Below the pieces are notes generated by a model. The model made no database searches and was not told where the DNA came from. It saw nothing but the letters and a program-made list of their open reading frames with translations. Positions 25,821 through 34,502 of a DNA stretch of 34,550 nucleotides are shown here, piece after piece (position 1 is the stretch's first letter; every line of letters starts with the position of its first letter). Both the position numbers and the translations under genes were made by a program. Source of the DNA: Acidobacteriaceae bacterium (lineage in GTDB: Bacteria > Acidobacteriota > Terriglobia > Terriglobales > Acidobacteriaceae); assembly GCA_003132445.1 (NCBI GenBank), contig PKXU01000184.1, forward strand, positions 1 through 34,550. The letters run 5' to 3'.

Positions 25821-28436
25821 ATGATGTGGCCGATGCTCAACAAATTCCTTCCGAAAGAGTCCCTGATGCCAGTTTCCCGTCCGCGATTTCTGTTGCTGCT
25901 CTTCGCGCTGGCATTCGCCGCCATAAGTTCGGCCGATGCGACCGCGCAGACTGACGCCAATTCGCAACCTGGCCTTACACTGGAAGCCGTAACCGATTCC
26001 CATCCGCTCCACGATGGCATTGAACTGCAAGCGGGCCCGGCGTCCGTACGCATCACTGCGCTTCGCGACGATATCGTTCGTGTGAGGATTTCCGCCGATC
26101 GCAACTTGCCAGAAGACGCTTCCTGGGCGGTCCTGGCCGGCCCGCGCGGCAAGTCCATCGACGTGACGCCAATGCAGGACTCCTCGGCCGTGGGCTTCCG
26201 TACCGCCGCGCTCGAGGTTCGTGTGGAACGCGATCCGCTCCGCGTCGTCATTCTCGATCTCGCCGGCCACATCGTCTGCGCCGATGCCAGGGGACGGTCA
26301 GTCAAATTTCAACTCGGTGGATTTTCTGTTACCCAGCAAATGCCCGATGACGAGCACTTTTTTGGCCTGGGTGACAAAACCGGTTCCTTCGACCGCCGCA
26401 ATCAGGCCTACACGCTCTGGAACACCGACATCGGCCCGCAGGAATCGGTCGATCCTCTCTACAAAAGCATTCCCTTTTTTCTTGCTATTAACGACACGCG
26501 CAGCTACGGAATCTTCCTCGACAACACTTGGCGCACCTGGTTTGACTTCGGCAAACAAGCGCGCGACGCGTATTCCTTCGGCGCTGAAGGCGGCCCGCTC
26601 GACTACTACTTCCTCTACGGGCCCACGCCCAAGCAAGTGGTCGAAAGCTATGCTTACCTCACCGGAACACCTCCGCTGCCCCCGCTGTGGGCGCTCGGCT
26701 TTCAGCAATCGCGTTATAGCTACACTCCGGAATCGCAGTTGCGGCAGATTGCCGCTCGTCTGCGCACTGACAAGATTCCTTCCGACGTGGTCTACCTCGA
26801 CATCGACTATCAGTACAAGAATCGCCCATTCACTATAAATTCAAACACCTTTCCGAACTTTCCCGGACTCGTCTCCGATCTGCGCAAGCAACATTTTCAT
26901 TTGGTCAACATCACCGACCTGCACATCGCGCATGTTCCGAACCAGAACTACGCGCCTTACGATTCCGGCCATGCCAGCGACCAATTCGTGAAAAATCCTG
27001 ACGGTTCGGAGTTCGTCGGCATCGTCTGGCCCGGTCCCGCGGTATTTCCCGACTTCACCCGCGCTCAGACGCGCGAATGGTGGGGCGGCCTGTACCATGA
27101 GTTCGTCCAGGATGGCGTGGCCGGATTCTGGAACGACATGAACGAGCCCTCAGTCTTTGACGGCCCCGGCAAGACCATGCCGCTGAACACCGTGCATCGA
27201 ATCGAAGAACCAGGATTTACTGCCCGCAACGCGACCCACGCTGAGATTCACAACGTCGTCGGACTCGAAAATGCCCGTGCTACTTTCGATGGCCTGCTCA
27301 AACTGCGGCCGGACGAGCGCCCCTTTGTTCTCACCCGCGCGACCTACGCCGGAGGCCAGCGTTACGGATTTACCTGGACCGGGGACAATTCCGCGACCTG
27401 GAACCATCTTCGTCTCGCTACGCAAATGGTTCTCAATCTCGGCGTGAGCGGCATCTCTTTTGTCGGCGCAGATGTTGGCGGATTCAACGGTTCCCCATCT
27501 CCCGCACTGCTGACGCGCTGGGTCGAGCAGGCCGCGTTCTCGCCGTTCTTCCGCGATCACGCCACCAAAGGCTCGCTGCCCCACGAAGTCTGGAACAACG
27601 GTCCCGAGCAGGAAGCCATTCGCCGCCGCTACATCGAAACCCGCTATCGGCTCTTGCCCTACATCTACTCCCTCGCCGACGAATCCTCGCGCACTGGTCT
27701 TCCCATCATGCGCCCCATATTTCTCGAGTTCCCCGGAATTTTTGCCCCGTCTTCCGGCGGCTTCGATCATCTCGATACTGAATTTCTCCTTGGCCCCAGC
27801 CTGCTCATTGCCCCACCGCCGTTCGCTGAAATGCTCGACGGCTATGCAGTCTCGTTTCCGAAAGATCATGAGTGGTACGACTTCTGGACTGGCCTCAAAG
27901 AGGCTCCCTCACCACAACCGCCTTCGATCGTAGATGTCGTCGGTAAAGCCGGCGATGCGAGCCTTCCAATGCCTCGCGAAATCCATCCCTCGCTTGATAC
28001 CATGCCGGTCTATGTTCGCGGCGGGAGCATCCTGCCACTACAGCCTTTGATCCAAAACACCGACGAAACTCCCAGCGGTCCCCTGGAACTTCGCGTCTAC
28101 CCCGGCTCGCACTGCGGCGGTTCAATCTATTTCGACGACGGCCACTCTTTCCGCTATCAGCATGGCGAGTATTTACGGCAGACGTTTTCTTGCGACTCCG
28201 AAAAGAACGTGATGACCCTGAAGTTCCACCCGCGCGAAGGTTCATTCACGCCCTGGTGGAAGTTCGTCGAAGTAGTGATTTATGACTGGCCGTCTGCACA
28301 CGCGGAGGCAAAATTTTCCAGCAGCACGTATCCGTTGAGAACCTTGTACGATGCGAAGCAGCATGCTCTCCACATCACCTTGTCGGATGTGTCAACGGAG
28401 GCCGAGCTCACCGTGCGGGGCAGAGCTGGTCACTGA
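25821..28436 (+). CDS. Glycoside hydrolase family 31 alpha-glucosidase, secreted
   Basis: GH31 enzymes release alpha-linked glucose or xylose with a retaining mechanism. The protein is 871 residues from ATG 25821, with a signal peptide whose hydrophobic core is RFLLLLFALAFAAI and likely cleavage near ADATAQ. An N-terminal galactose-mutarotase-like beta domain (about 40-250) contains HFFGLGDKTGSFDRR. The barrel follows with PLWALGFQQSRYSY, SDVVYLDIDY, the nucleophile Asp about 439 in FWNDMNEPSVF, and the acid/base Asp about 522 in TWTGDNSATW, then HATKGSLPHE and the beta-sandwich C-terminal domains. ATG 25821 is chosen because GGAG lies 5 bases upstream; ATG 25761 and ATG 25866 are in frame. 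Exact specificity (maltose, isomaltose, xylosyl) is not settled by these motifs. Confidence 0.93.
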   Translation: MMWPMLNKFLPKESLMPVSRPRFLLLLFALAFAAISSADATAQTDANSQPGLTLEAVTDSHPLHDGIELQAGPASVRITALRDDIVRVRISADRNLPEDASWAVLAGPRGKSIDVTPMQDSSAVGFRTAALEVRVERDPLRVVILDLAGHIVCADARGRSVKFQLGGFSVTQQMPDDEHFFGLGDKTGSFDRRNQAYTLWNTDIGPQESVDPLYKSIPFFLAINDTRSYGIFLDNTWRTWFDFGKQARDAYSFGAEGGPLDYYFLYGPTPKQVVESYAYLTGTPPLPPLWALGFQQSRYSYTPESQLRQIAARLRTDKIPSDVVYLDIDYQYKNRPFTINSNTFPNFPGLVSDLRKQHFHLVNITDLHIAHVPNQNYAPYDSGHASDQFVKNPDGSEFVGIVWPGPAVFPDFTRAQTREWWGGLYHEFVQDGVAGFWNDMNEPSVFDGPGKTMPLNTVHRIEEPGFTARNATHAEIHNVVGLENARATFDGLLKLRPDERPFVLTRATYAGGQRYGFTWTGDNSATWNHLRLATQMVLNLGVSGISFVGADVGGFNGSPSPALLTRWVEQAAFSPFFRDHATKGSLPHEVWNNGPEQEAIRRRYIETRYRLLPYIYSLADESSRTGLPIMRPIFLEFPGIFAPSSGGFDHLDTEFLLGPSLLIAPPPFAEMLDGYAVSFPKDHEWYDFWTGLKEAPSPQPPSIVDVVGKAGDASLPMPREIHPSLDTMPVYVRGGSILPLQPLIQNTDETPSGPLELRVYPGSHCGGSIYFDDGHSFRYQHGEYLRQTFSCDSEKNVMTLKFHPREGSFTPWWKFVEVVIYDWPSAHAEAKFSSSTYPLRTLYDAKQHALHITLSDVSTEAELTVRGRAGH

Positions 28437-28740
28437 AGAAGTCCGTTTTCCTCGGTATTGCTCGGAATCCACGAAAATTACAGAACACCCGCTGGGTGGG
28501 ATAATTGATGTGTGAGAACCCGGCGAGCGTTTGGATTGAGCGACCTCGGCGAAATATCAGGACGGAACGACCTGGCACTCTCAAAGTGAGGGCGAGTGTT
28601 TTGCTGTGATATGGCGGGACGCGCAGCACCCAGATGTGCCCGCCTTACCCCCCAGGCAAATCGAGATGAATGCAGATTAGCCTGGGGAGCTAAGACGGTT
28701 TTGTGGATGCGGATCCGCTAGAGCAAATTTCCCACGCGGT
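28437..28740. other. Intergenic region, 304 bp, no gene seen
   Basis: This gap lies between the convergent 3' ends of the GH31 gene and the unknown secreted-protein gene. Short inverted pieces such as CCTGGCACTCTC/AAAGTGAGGG occur near 28570-28592, but no convincing terminator, RNA gene or conserved frame was found. Confidence 0.4.
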
Positions 28741-29748
28741 TCAGAAACATTCAAAGTTGGGAGTGAGCTGTCCCGGCATCAAGTGGTCTGTGGTTGAGGT
28801 ATTGTTGAGCACCCAGTCAGCGTCCCTGTCTGCGTTGCCCTCCGTCGAATTAATGTAGTAGCGCCACCGAACCCAGCCATAGGTGTGCTTGACGTGGTCC
28901 ACGGGATTCGCGTCTGTATCCACGCCGTACTCAAAAACTTCGCGAAACTTACACGAGTTGTTGTTCCCCTCGACGCTACAGCTGTAGTTGTATTGCAGCG
29001 GCACCGTTGTAATGGAAAAGGACCGCGGCGGATTGGCACGGTGATCGGTAATGGCGATCGTGCCGGTCGGTTTTAATTCCAGCAAAGAATACTCGAGATT
29101 CTGAACCAGCGTCTGTTGCACCTGATCTACGTAGGTGTAGTACTTTGTGCTGACAGCACTGCTCGATGGCTTAGAATTCCAGAACGCGCTATTCTCACCG
29201 CCCGGAGCTGCGCAGCGCGCGGCCCAGCGCATGGAGTAGTCCGATGTACTCTTTTCCTGACCGTTGTTAAATTTCCGGCAGCTCCTCGGATCGTTCCAAT
29301 GGTTAACACCGTTGTAATCGTCCAGTTCGGTGACCCACTGATAGATGAAATTCGAATCGTAAAGATTGATGTCCCAGGGATTACCTTGGGGATTTTTGGT
29401 GTAGTAGATTTTGGACTGGCTCGGATCCCACATCGTATAGATGTAAGCGGATGGACGGCCGTTGGTGAGGCCTTCCATGTGGTAGCGGGACGCCAAGCCT
29501 GGGTCCATCATCATTACGCTCAAAATGTCCCAATAGCCATGTCCAGCGGGACAGGCGATCGTTTGCCGGGTCTGGCCGAAAGCACTCGTCGCCAATGGCA
29601 AACTTACTGCCAGGGCTAACAACCCTAGAATAAGTGGGTATCTAAATATTTTCGCTAAGGATGCGCTCTTCGCACTTTCCCTTTTCTTGCTTTGGATCGC
29701 GTATTTTTCACACATATGGAGCGCCAAAAAGTCCCGGGGGGATTTCAT
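28741..29748 (-). CDS. Secreted protein of unknown function, 335 aa
   Basis: No family is recognised. The ATG at 29748 has a strong ribosome-binding site (AGGAAGGA, 6 bases upstream), so the long basic N-terminus (about 35 residues) before the hydrophobic signal YPLILGLLALAVSLPLA is probably real; cleavage is likely near TSAFGQ. The mature part is rich in Tyr, Trp, Asn and Asp and has seven or so cysteines (IACPAG, RSCRKF, ARCAAPGG, YSCSVE, NSCKFRE, and a final ECF), suggesting disulfides outside the cytoplasm. Composition and repeated Y/W-rich segments (DINLYDSNFIYQWVTELDDY) look like a beta-rich extracellular protein. It is transcribed alone, and the flanking genes (GH31, TonB receptor) give no clear link. 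Confidence 0.7.
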   Translation of the reverse strand: MKSPRDFLALHMCEKYAIQSKKRESAKSASLAKIFRYPLILGLLALAVSLPLATSAFGQTRQTIACPAGHGYWDILSVMMMDPGLASRYHMEGLTNGRPSAYIYTMWDPSQSKIYYTKNPQGNPWDINLYDSNFIYQWVTELDDYNGVNHWNDPRSCRKFNNGQEKSTSDYSMRWAARCAAPGGENSAFWNSKPSSSAVSTKYYTYVDQVQQTLVQNLEYSLLELKPTGTIAITDHRANPPRSFSITTVPLQYNYSCSVEGNNNSCKFREVFEYGVDTDANPVDHVKHTYGWVRWRYYINSTEGNADRDADWVLNNTSTTDHLMPGQLTPNFECF

Positions 29749-30090
29749 GGTATTCCTTCCTGGAAAATGGTTTTGGGTTCAACTGAGGACAAAGTAATTT
29801 AATAAATGTCAATAGGGTAGATTACGGAAGGGTAGGAGGAGGATGCTGTAGGTTACTCAGGTTCTAAGGTGAACACCTGAATCCAGACGGAACCGTCGCG
29901 AGGGAGAGATTCGGTGCAACCAATTCAAGGAGAGTTCGACACGGCGGAGAATTCTGGCGGGCGTTCTTGTAATTTATGTAAGCAGCGAAGTAGAGCGCGG
30001 TGGACGCGAACGCAAAACTGCCCTTATGTGTTTCGCATTTTCATGACGCAAGGATGCGGGCCTGTGCCTGCGGCCGAATAACCTTTCCGG
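29749..30090. other. Intergenic region, 342 bp, regulatory only
   Basis: This region carries the upstream sequences of the unknown secreted-protein gene and the 3' flank of the TonB receptor gene (both on the minus strand). A minus-strand TTGACA is at 29812-29807, but no good -10 follows at 16-18 bases. No conserved frame or RNA gene was seen. Confidence 0.4.
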
Positions 30091-30096
30091 TTATTC
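30076..30096 (-). terminator. Hairpin over the TonB receptor stop codon
   Basis: A perfect 8-base stem, GAATAACC/GGTTATTC, with a 5-base loop spans the TAA stop (30093-30091) of the receptor gene. No T-run follows on the minus strand, so it is a weak terminator candidate or an RNA-stabilising 3' hairpin. Confidence 0.35.
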
Positions 30097-32331
30097 CCCG
30101 CCAATCCTAAATCTGACTCCCGCACGGAAGTTGATCGGCAAAGCAGGATACCCGACTACTTCGTTGTACTTCGCATCGAGAGCGTTCTCGACGTTCAGAT
30201 ATGCAGTGACGCGACGATTCACGGCATACCATCCTCCAAGATCAACGCGCACGTACCCTGCCGCGTGATTGATGCCGAATCCGTCGAAGTCTGAATCGGC
30301 GCGGCGCCCCACAAAACTTCCGCTCAGATTTGCACCCCAACGATTGCCAAGGTAGGAGAGCAATTCCGTGGCGGAATGTTTGGGCCGCCTTAGCAGAGGC
30401 TGGCCTGGGTTGTAGACCGGATCATAGGGCGCGGGATTGTCGAGATATTCCGAAGACGTGTAAGTGTAGGCAGCATTCAGCAGAAGCCGCGAGCGCAGCT
30501 TTGCCCGTAAGACGAATTCGGCACCCTGGGCAAAGGCCTGGTTCACATTTACGTACTCTCCCGGATAATTGGGAGGAATGTTCACAGTTACGTAGTTGAT
30601 CTGATCGCGGAAAAGATTGTTGAAGTAAGTGCCGGTCAGTTCATATTTATTGCTGAAGAAATCCTGCTGGAAGCCGGCTTCGAAAGCGCGTACTCGCTCC
30701 GGCTTCAAACCTGGATTCGGAATGTCGTACGGATCCGCAGGAATCCCATTGAAGGTTTCTTCCAGACGTGGCTCTTTGAATCCGGTGGCATAGGAAAATC
30801 GCAGTCGAGTGCCGGAAAACTTTTCTTTTCCCCGCCTGGCCAGGAACGTCAAAGCAACTCGCGGCACGCCCGTGTTTCCAAATGCGCTGTCATGGATAAA
30901 TCGTCCTCCGGCGATGATTCCGAGCCGGCCCACGGTCAGCTCTTGTTGCGCATAGGTGTCCTGATTCAGCCTCTGCCCATGGTTTTGCGGACCGTAATCA
31001 ACGTCTCCGACAAAACCGTTCTCGTTCTCGACGCGATAGCCGAAGGTGGTGTGCGCCCAGCTTTTCTCGGAATAGTCGCCCTGATATTCGAATCCGGCGC
31101 GGTTGATGTGGTCAACTTCTTGAGAAGGGTAATCGATTGGATCGTCGGCTGTGTTGACGCGCGCCGCGTCGCCGGAATCAAAGTCGTTGTAGCGATACAG
31201 GTAGTCGAATCCCGTGAGGCGGTGCTGCCATCCATGCGGCGCGGCGATGGTCAGCTGCACGCTGCCCAGCAAACTGTTCAGCTGCGAGGCCGCAGTCGGA
31301 TTCGGTTGCAACGGCACTAAAGGCGCCGAAGGGCCAATTGCCGGTACTAACGGCACGTACCCATTAAAGTCCCATTCGCCTGGGTTGCCGCTATGGTTGT
31401 TGGCGTGGCGGAAATTCGCGCGCAGCGAAACCGAATCGCTAAGCCTTGCGCCCACATTTGCTCCTTCCAGCGAGTCGGAATATGCATCGTTCACACCGGA
31501 TCCGTCCGTGTTGAACTGATCGCCGAAAACGTTGTAATCGAAAATTCCGCGCGCTCCTGCCAGCGAAGCATGGCCGCTGGCGGTTTCGAGATTTCCACCG
31601 TCAGCGCCCAAGAGCAATTCGGGGGTTCTCGTGCTGCCGGCGCGAGTCCAAACCTGGACGACGCTCGTCATTGCATCCGATCCATACAGTGTGCTCTGCG
31701 CACCGCGAACGAACTCCATACGATCACCCTGCGCAAGCGAGAGAGTTCCGAAATCGAACGTGCCGCCGGGTTCGTTGATGGTGACGCCATCGACGATTAC
31801 CTTGTTGTAGTTCGATTCGCCGCCGCGCACGAATAGGGACGCCAGGCCTCCATGTTGGCCGGCGGTATTGATGACTGCGCCGGGAAGAAAACGCATCGCG
31901 TCGTTGGCGGCGATGGGTCGCATGGTAGTGAGTTGCTCGCCAGTAAGGGTGTCAGCGTCCGCACCGGCCGCTTCGCCAACGACGGGAGTGCGAGTCGCGC
32001 TCACGACTACGGTTTCCGCGGCGACGGCGAGGTGAAGAGTGACAGTAATCTCCATCTGCGATGAAATGTTGACCGTTTCGGCGGCGAAGCCTGGAGCGAG
32101 AACCTCAATCTGACACGGTGTCTTTGTGTTGACGTTGAACATCGCCGAACCATCGGCGGCAGTATTTCGCGTCGCGACAAGGTCCTTCATTTCGCCGCCT
32201 GCACAGAGCAGCGACACCTGCGCGCCGGCGACGGCCGCAGATTGCGGATCAAGAACTTTAATTCTGAGATCGGCAGCTAAAGCCGCCGCAGAAAGAACCA
32301 AACCAAGAGAAAAGACCGCTAAAACACGCAT
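30091..32331 (-). CDS. btuB: TonB-dependent outer membrane receptor, BtuB-like (cobalamin)
   Basis: This 746-residue outer-membrane transporter is powered by TonB-ExbBD. The signal peptide is MRVLAVFSLGLVLSAAALA. An N-terminal carboxypeptidase-regulatory-like beta domain (about 22-100) precedes a TonB-box-like segment ETVVVSATRTP, the plug (about 120-230, with RFLPGAVINTAGQHGG, LFVRGGESNYNKVIVDGV and VEFVRG-like RMEFVRGAQSTLYGSDA) and the beta-barrel. The barrel includes FKEPRLEETF and GLKPERVRAFEAG and ends INFRAGVRFRIGG. Substrate is inferred from the cobalamin riboswitch directly upstream, which makes B12 or a corrinoid the best call. The AAAGGAGGA ribosome-binding site (32343-32335) fixes ATG 32331. 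No BtuFCD transporter lies in the window, so inner-membrane uptake would be encoded elsewhere. Confidence 0.88.
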   Translation of the reverse strand: MRVLAVFSLGLVLSAAALAADLRIKVLDPQSAAVAGAQVSLLCAGGEMKDLVATRNTAADGSAMFNVNTKTPCQIEVLAPGFAAETVNISSQMEITVTLHLAVAAETVVVSATRTPVVGEAAGADADTLTGEQLTTMRPIAANDAMRFLPGAVINTAGQHGGLASLFVRGGESNYNKVIVDGVTINEPGGTFDFGTLSLAQGDRMEFVRGAQSTLYGSDAMTSVVQVWTRAGSTRTPELLLGADGGNLETASGHASLAGARGIFDYNVFGDQFNTDGSGVNDAYSDSLEGANVGARLSDSVSLRANFRHANNHSGNPGEWDFNGYVPLVPAIGPSAPLVPLQPNPTAASQLNSLLGSVQLTIAAPHGWQHRLTGFDYLYRYNDFDSGDAARVNTADDPIDYPSQEVDHINRAGFEYQGDYSEKSWAHTTFGYRVENENGFVGDVDYGPQNHGQRLNQDTYAQQELTVGRLGIIAGGRFIHDSAFGNTGVPRVALTFLARRGKEKFSGTRLRFSYATGFKEPRLEETFNGIPADPYDIPNPGLKPERVRAFEAGFQQDFFSNKYELTGTYFNNLFRDQINYVTVNIPPNYPGEYVNVNQAFAQGAEFVLRAKLRSRLLLNAAYTYTSSEYLDNPAPYDPVYNPGQPLLRRPKHSATELLSYLGNRWGANLSGSFVGRRADSDFDGFGINHAAGYVRVDLGGWYAVNRRVTAYLNVENALDAKYNEVVGYPALPINFRAGVRFRIGGE

Positions 32332-32371
32332 ACGTCCTCCTTTGCACGCGAAAGAGGTTGAAGTAGACGGA

Positions 32372-32575
32372 TCGCGCCGGTCTCCTGGCTTTGCGAGTAA
32401 GAATGGTCAGGCCGTTATGGCCACACCACTCAGTTGCGCCCGCGGTCTTCCCGGGATTTCTCCCAGTGGCCGAGGGCAATTTCCTCGCTTACAGTTGCGC
32501 GGCAGCGCGGGATTTGCACCCGCTTCCCTGTCTTCGCCGAGCGGCGAAGACGCGCGTTCCGAACGAGATGGCAAA
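32372..32575 (-). ncRNA. Cobalamin (adenosylcobalamin) riboswitch
   Basis: Read on the minus strand, the leader has the hallmarks of the B12 riboswitch: GGGTGCAAATCCCGCGCTGCC (32521-32501) next to GCGCAACTGTAAGCG (32500-32486), and the 3' B12 box AAGCCAGGAGACCGGC (32391-32376) matching the consensus AGYCAGGAGACC. A ribosome-binding site follows about 32 bases downstream, then the BtuB-like start at 32331. In this class B12 binding normally turns the downstream gene off; whether control is at translation or termination is not clear here, and no terminator T-run was seen. Confidence 0.93.
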
Positions 32576-32656
32576 GAACAAAAAATTACAGTGCGAAGAA
32601 TCTAACGGTTGGAGATGCCGAAGTCAATCATCTTCCCGCTCACCCAGCGCACATGA

Positions 32657-32881
32657 TTATCTTCTCCAGCGCCCAATGACGTAAAGAACGACGGAAAGCA
32701 GCAGGCTCACCAGCAGTGAAGTCGCCAGGGGAAAATAAAACGTCGCATTCTTGCCGCGGTAAATAATATCTCCGGGCAATCGTCCCACAGGCAGGTTCGT
32801 TCGTCCGAGAATGATCAGCGCAACTCCTGCTACCAGGAGAACGACTCCGACGACGACCAGAAGTTTACCCAAATCCAACAC
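32657..32881 (-). CDS. DUF2905 small membrane protein
   Basis: This 74-residue protein has two transmembrane helices (about 4-25 and 50-68) joined by the signature loop GRTNLPVGRLPGDIIYRGKNATFYFPLATSL, which identifies DUF2905; function is unknown. GGAGG lies 2 bases before the GTG at 32881 and 5 before the TTG at 32878, so the latter may be the true start. It ends about 80 bases upstream of the riboswitch on the same strand; the two could share a transcript, but the riboswitch would still control the receptor separately. Confidence 0.88.
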   Translation of the reverse strand: MLDLGKLLVVVGVVLLVAGVALIILGRTNLPVGRLPGDIIYRGKNATFYFPLATSLLVSLLLSVVLYVIGRWRR

Positions 32882-33066
32882 ACGTCCTCCAAAACGGTCG
32901 TTAAGTGACGATTAGAATCGTAATGCCACCAGATTGACTTGCGGTGATTTTATTGGCAGACGAAGTTTTGCCGAGCCGAGAAAGACTGCAGTTTATAGGA
33001 TGCTTCGCCTTCCGCACCGCTCGATCTCTGCAGCAGAACAACTCGCCTCTTTGCACCACAAAGTAC

Positions 33067-33095
33067 TTGACACAAAGGCACCGCGCCCGTAGTAT
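33067..33095 (+). promoter_or_regulatory. Sigma-70-type promoter giving an apparently leaderless mRNA
   Basis: TTGACA (33067-33072), a 17-base spacer and TAGTAT (33090-33095) form a good promoter. The -10 ends 6 bases before the ATG at 33102, so transcription should start at or within a base or two of the start codon. No Shine-Dalgarno precedes the ATG. Confidence 0.6.
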
Positions 33096-33101
33096 CTCGA
33101 G

Positions 33102-33749
33102 ATGTTCGAGCCACGGACGCACCGCACGCGACGATTTCATCGTTCCGCGCAGCAGGACTTCGTTCCGCCCGTGCCGGTGCGCACTACCCCCGAGGTAATC
33201 GAGAATTTGCGCTTTATTCGCGACACCATGGAGCGCTCCGCGGCTTTTACTGCCGTTTCCGGTTGGGGACAGGTGCTTCTCGGCGTTACGGCCGCAGGCG
33301 CAGCAGGACTGGCCGCGCACCAGGTTTCGTCGTTTGCGTGGCTGCGCGTCTGGTTGGCCGAGGGGCTTCTTGCGGCGGCGATCGGGTTGCTTGCGTGTAG
33401 CTGGAAGGCGAACCGTCGCGGACTGCCCCTATTTTCCGGCCCCGCGCGCAAGGTCGCGCTGGGACTCGCACCCCCTCTCTTCGCCGGGGCATTCCTTACT
33501 TTTCTTCTGTTCCGCGCTGGCCTGATATCCGCTCTGCCGGCCGTGTGGCTGCTGCTTTACGGTGCGGGAATCATTACCGGGGGCGCGTTTTCCGTTCCCA
33601 TCGTTCCCGTCATGGGGTTGTGCTTCATGGTACTTGGCGGTTTAGCCGTGCTTGGTCCTGGCGCCTGGGGTAATTGGTTTCTCGCCGCGGGATTCGGCGG
33701 TCTGCACATCGTCTTCGGTATGCTTATTGCCAGGAGGCATGGTGGCTAG
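33102..33749 (+). CDS. Conserved integral membrane protein of unknown function
   Basis: This 215-residue protein has an N-terminal cytoplasmic region of about 45 residues (EVIENLRFIRDTMERSAAFTAVSGWGQ) and about five to six transmembrane helices: roughly 55-75, 80-100, 115-135, 138-158, 165-185 and 190-208. No catalytic motif or named family is recognised. The start directly after a promoter suggests leaderless translation. Its 3' end overlaps the winged-helix regulator gene by 11 bases (ATGGTGGCTAG), so the two are translationally coupled and the membrane protein is plausibly the partner or target of the regulator, for example as a sensor or a controlled membrane function. Confidence 0.78.
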   Translation: MFEPRTHRTRRFHRSAQQDFVPPVPVRTTPEVIENLRFIRDTMERSAAFTAVSGWGQVLLGVTAAGAAGLAAHQVSSFAWLRVWLAEGLLAAAIGLLACSWKANRRGLPLFSGPARKVALGLAPPLFAGAFLTFLLFRAGLISALPAVWLLLYGAGIITGGAFSVPIVPVMGLCFMVLGGLAVLGPGAWGNWFLAAGFGGLHIVFGMLIARRHGG

Positions 33750-34140
33750 AGCGCTTCCCTCCCGCAACAAGACAAAGCCCGAGACGCACCCGAGGGAAAG
33801 AAGTCGAGATCAAGGTCGCGAACGTACGGAGCCTCGCGCTGCTGAACTCCCCGAACTCGATCGTCTGATTCACGAACGTATACGGCTGGGCATCGTGAGC
33901 GCGCTGGCTACCAACGATTCGCTTAGTTTCAACGATCTGAAGCGCGTGCTCAAAACTACCGATGGCAATCTCAGCGTGCACGCCCGGAAGCTCGAGGAAG
34001 CGCAGTATATTTCCTGCGTGAAATTTTTTGAAGGCCGCATGCCGCGCACGGAATATCGGCTGACTCCAGCCGGCCGTTGCGCCCTGGCAGAGTATCTCGA
34101 TCAGATGGAAGAGTGGATCCGCGTCACCCGCCACGAGTAG
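33739..34140 (+). CDS. Winged-helix transcriptional regulator (MarR/PadR-like, HTH_27 type)
   Basis: This 133-residue DNA-binding protein has a charged N-terminal tail (about 1-40, rich in Arg, Glu and Pro) and a winged helix: RLIHERIRLGIVSALATND, then the helix-turn-helix LSFNDLKRVLKTTDGNLSVHARKLE, wing YISCVKFFEGRMPRTEYRLTPAGR, and a C-terminal helix ALAEYLDQMEEW. This is the architecture of the 'winged helix DNA-binding domain' family found next to membrane proteins in many bacteria. The ATG at 33739 abuts its GGAGG; GTG 33742 has better spacing (4 bases), so it may be the start used. It overlaps the upstream membrane-protein gene by 11 bases, forming one operon. No ligand or operator is visible. 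Confidence 0.83.
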   Translation: MVARALPSRNKTKPETHPRERSRDQGRERTEPRAAELPELDRLIHERIRLGIVSALATNDSLSFNDLKRVLKTTDGNLSVHARKLEEAQYISCVKFFEGRMPRTEYRLTPAGRCALAEYLDQMEEWIRVTRHE

Positions 34141-34154
34141 GCGCGAATCGAATT

Positions 34155-34502
34155 TCAATCCACGGTTACGAGTGATGGATGCTGCAGGGTAGTCTCGCAG
34201 CGCGAACGCGAGATCCGCCACTGTGCCAGGGAGTCCAGTAATTCACTCACCCGGATTCCGCCAAATTCCTCCGGACACGCCGCCAAGTTTTTGCGAGCTC
34301 GTTCCATGAGCGAGGCCGAGCCGACTGCATTGCCTGTCGAATAATGATGAAAGGCGACCGCTGTCTGGATCAACCCTTGCAGAAATCTTTTTTCTATTCC
34401 TTCCGACTCACGCCATGCGTCTTCCCAAACCTCGTGCGCGTCATAAAACTGGCGGGCATTGAAGAGGCGGATCCCACGCTGATACGCATCCGAGTTCTTC
34501 AT
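34155..34502 (-). CDS. DUF309 family protein
   Basis: This 115-residue helical protein has the DUF309 signature FNARQFYDAHEVWEDAWR followed by RFLQGLIQTAVAFHHYSTGN, with the conserved His and Glu of the motif; function is unknown. ATG 34502 gives MKNSDAYQRGIRLFN, the usual family start; an extended start at 34532 adds ten unconserved residues. It is convergent with the winged-helix regulator, with 14 bases between stops. Confidence 0.88.
   Translation of the reverse strand: MKNSDAYQRGIRLFNARQFYDAHEVWEDAWRESEGIEKRFLQGLIQTAVAFHHYSTGNAVGSASLMERARKNLAACPEEFGGIRVSELLDSLAQWRISRSRCETTLQHPSLVTVD

Noticed and set aside
27150..27869. 239-codon minus-strand frame inside the GH31 gene
   Set aside because: Antisense of a conserved catalytic barrel; no start signal and no motif.
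28408..28629. 73-codon minus-strand frame in the GH31 3' gap
   Set aside because: Overlaps the end of the GH31 gene, lacks a ribosome-binding site and has no recognisable fold.
32126..32605. Plus-strand frame across the riboswitch
   Set aside because: The bases are explained by the cobalamin riboswitch and the receptor gene on the minus strand.
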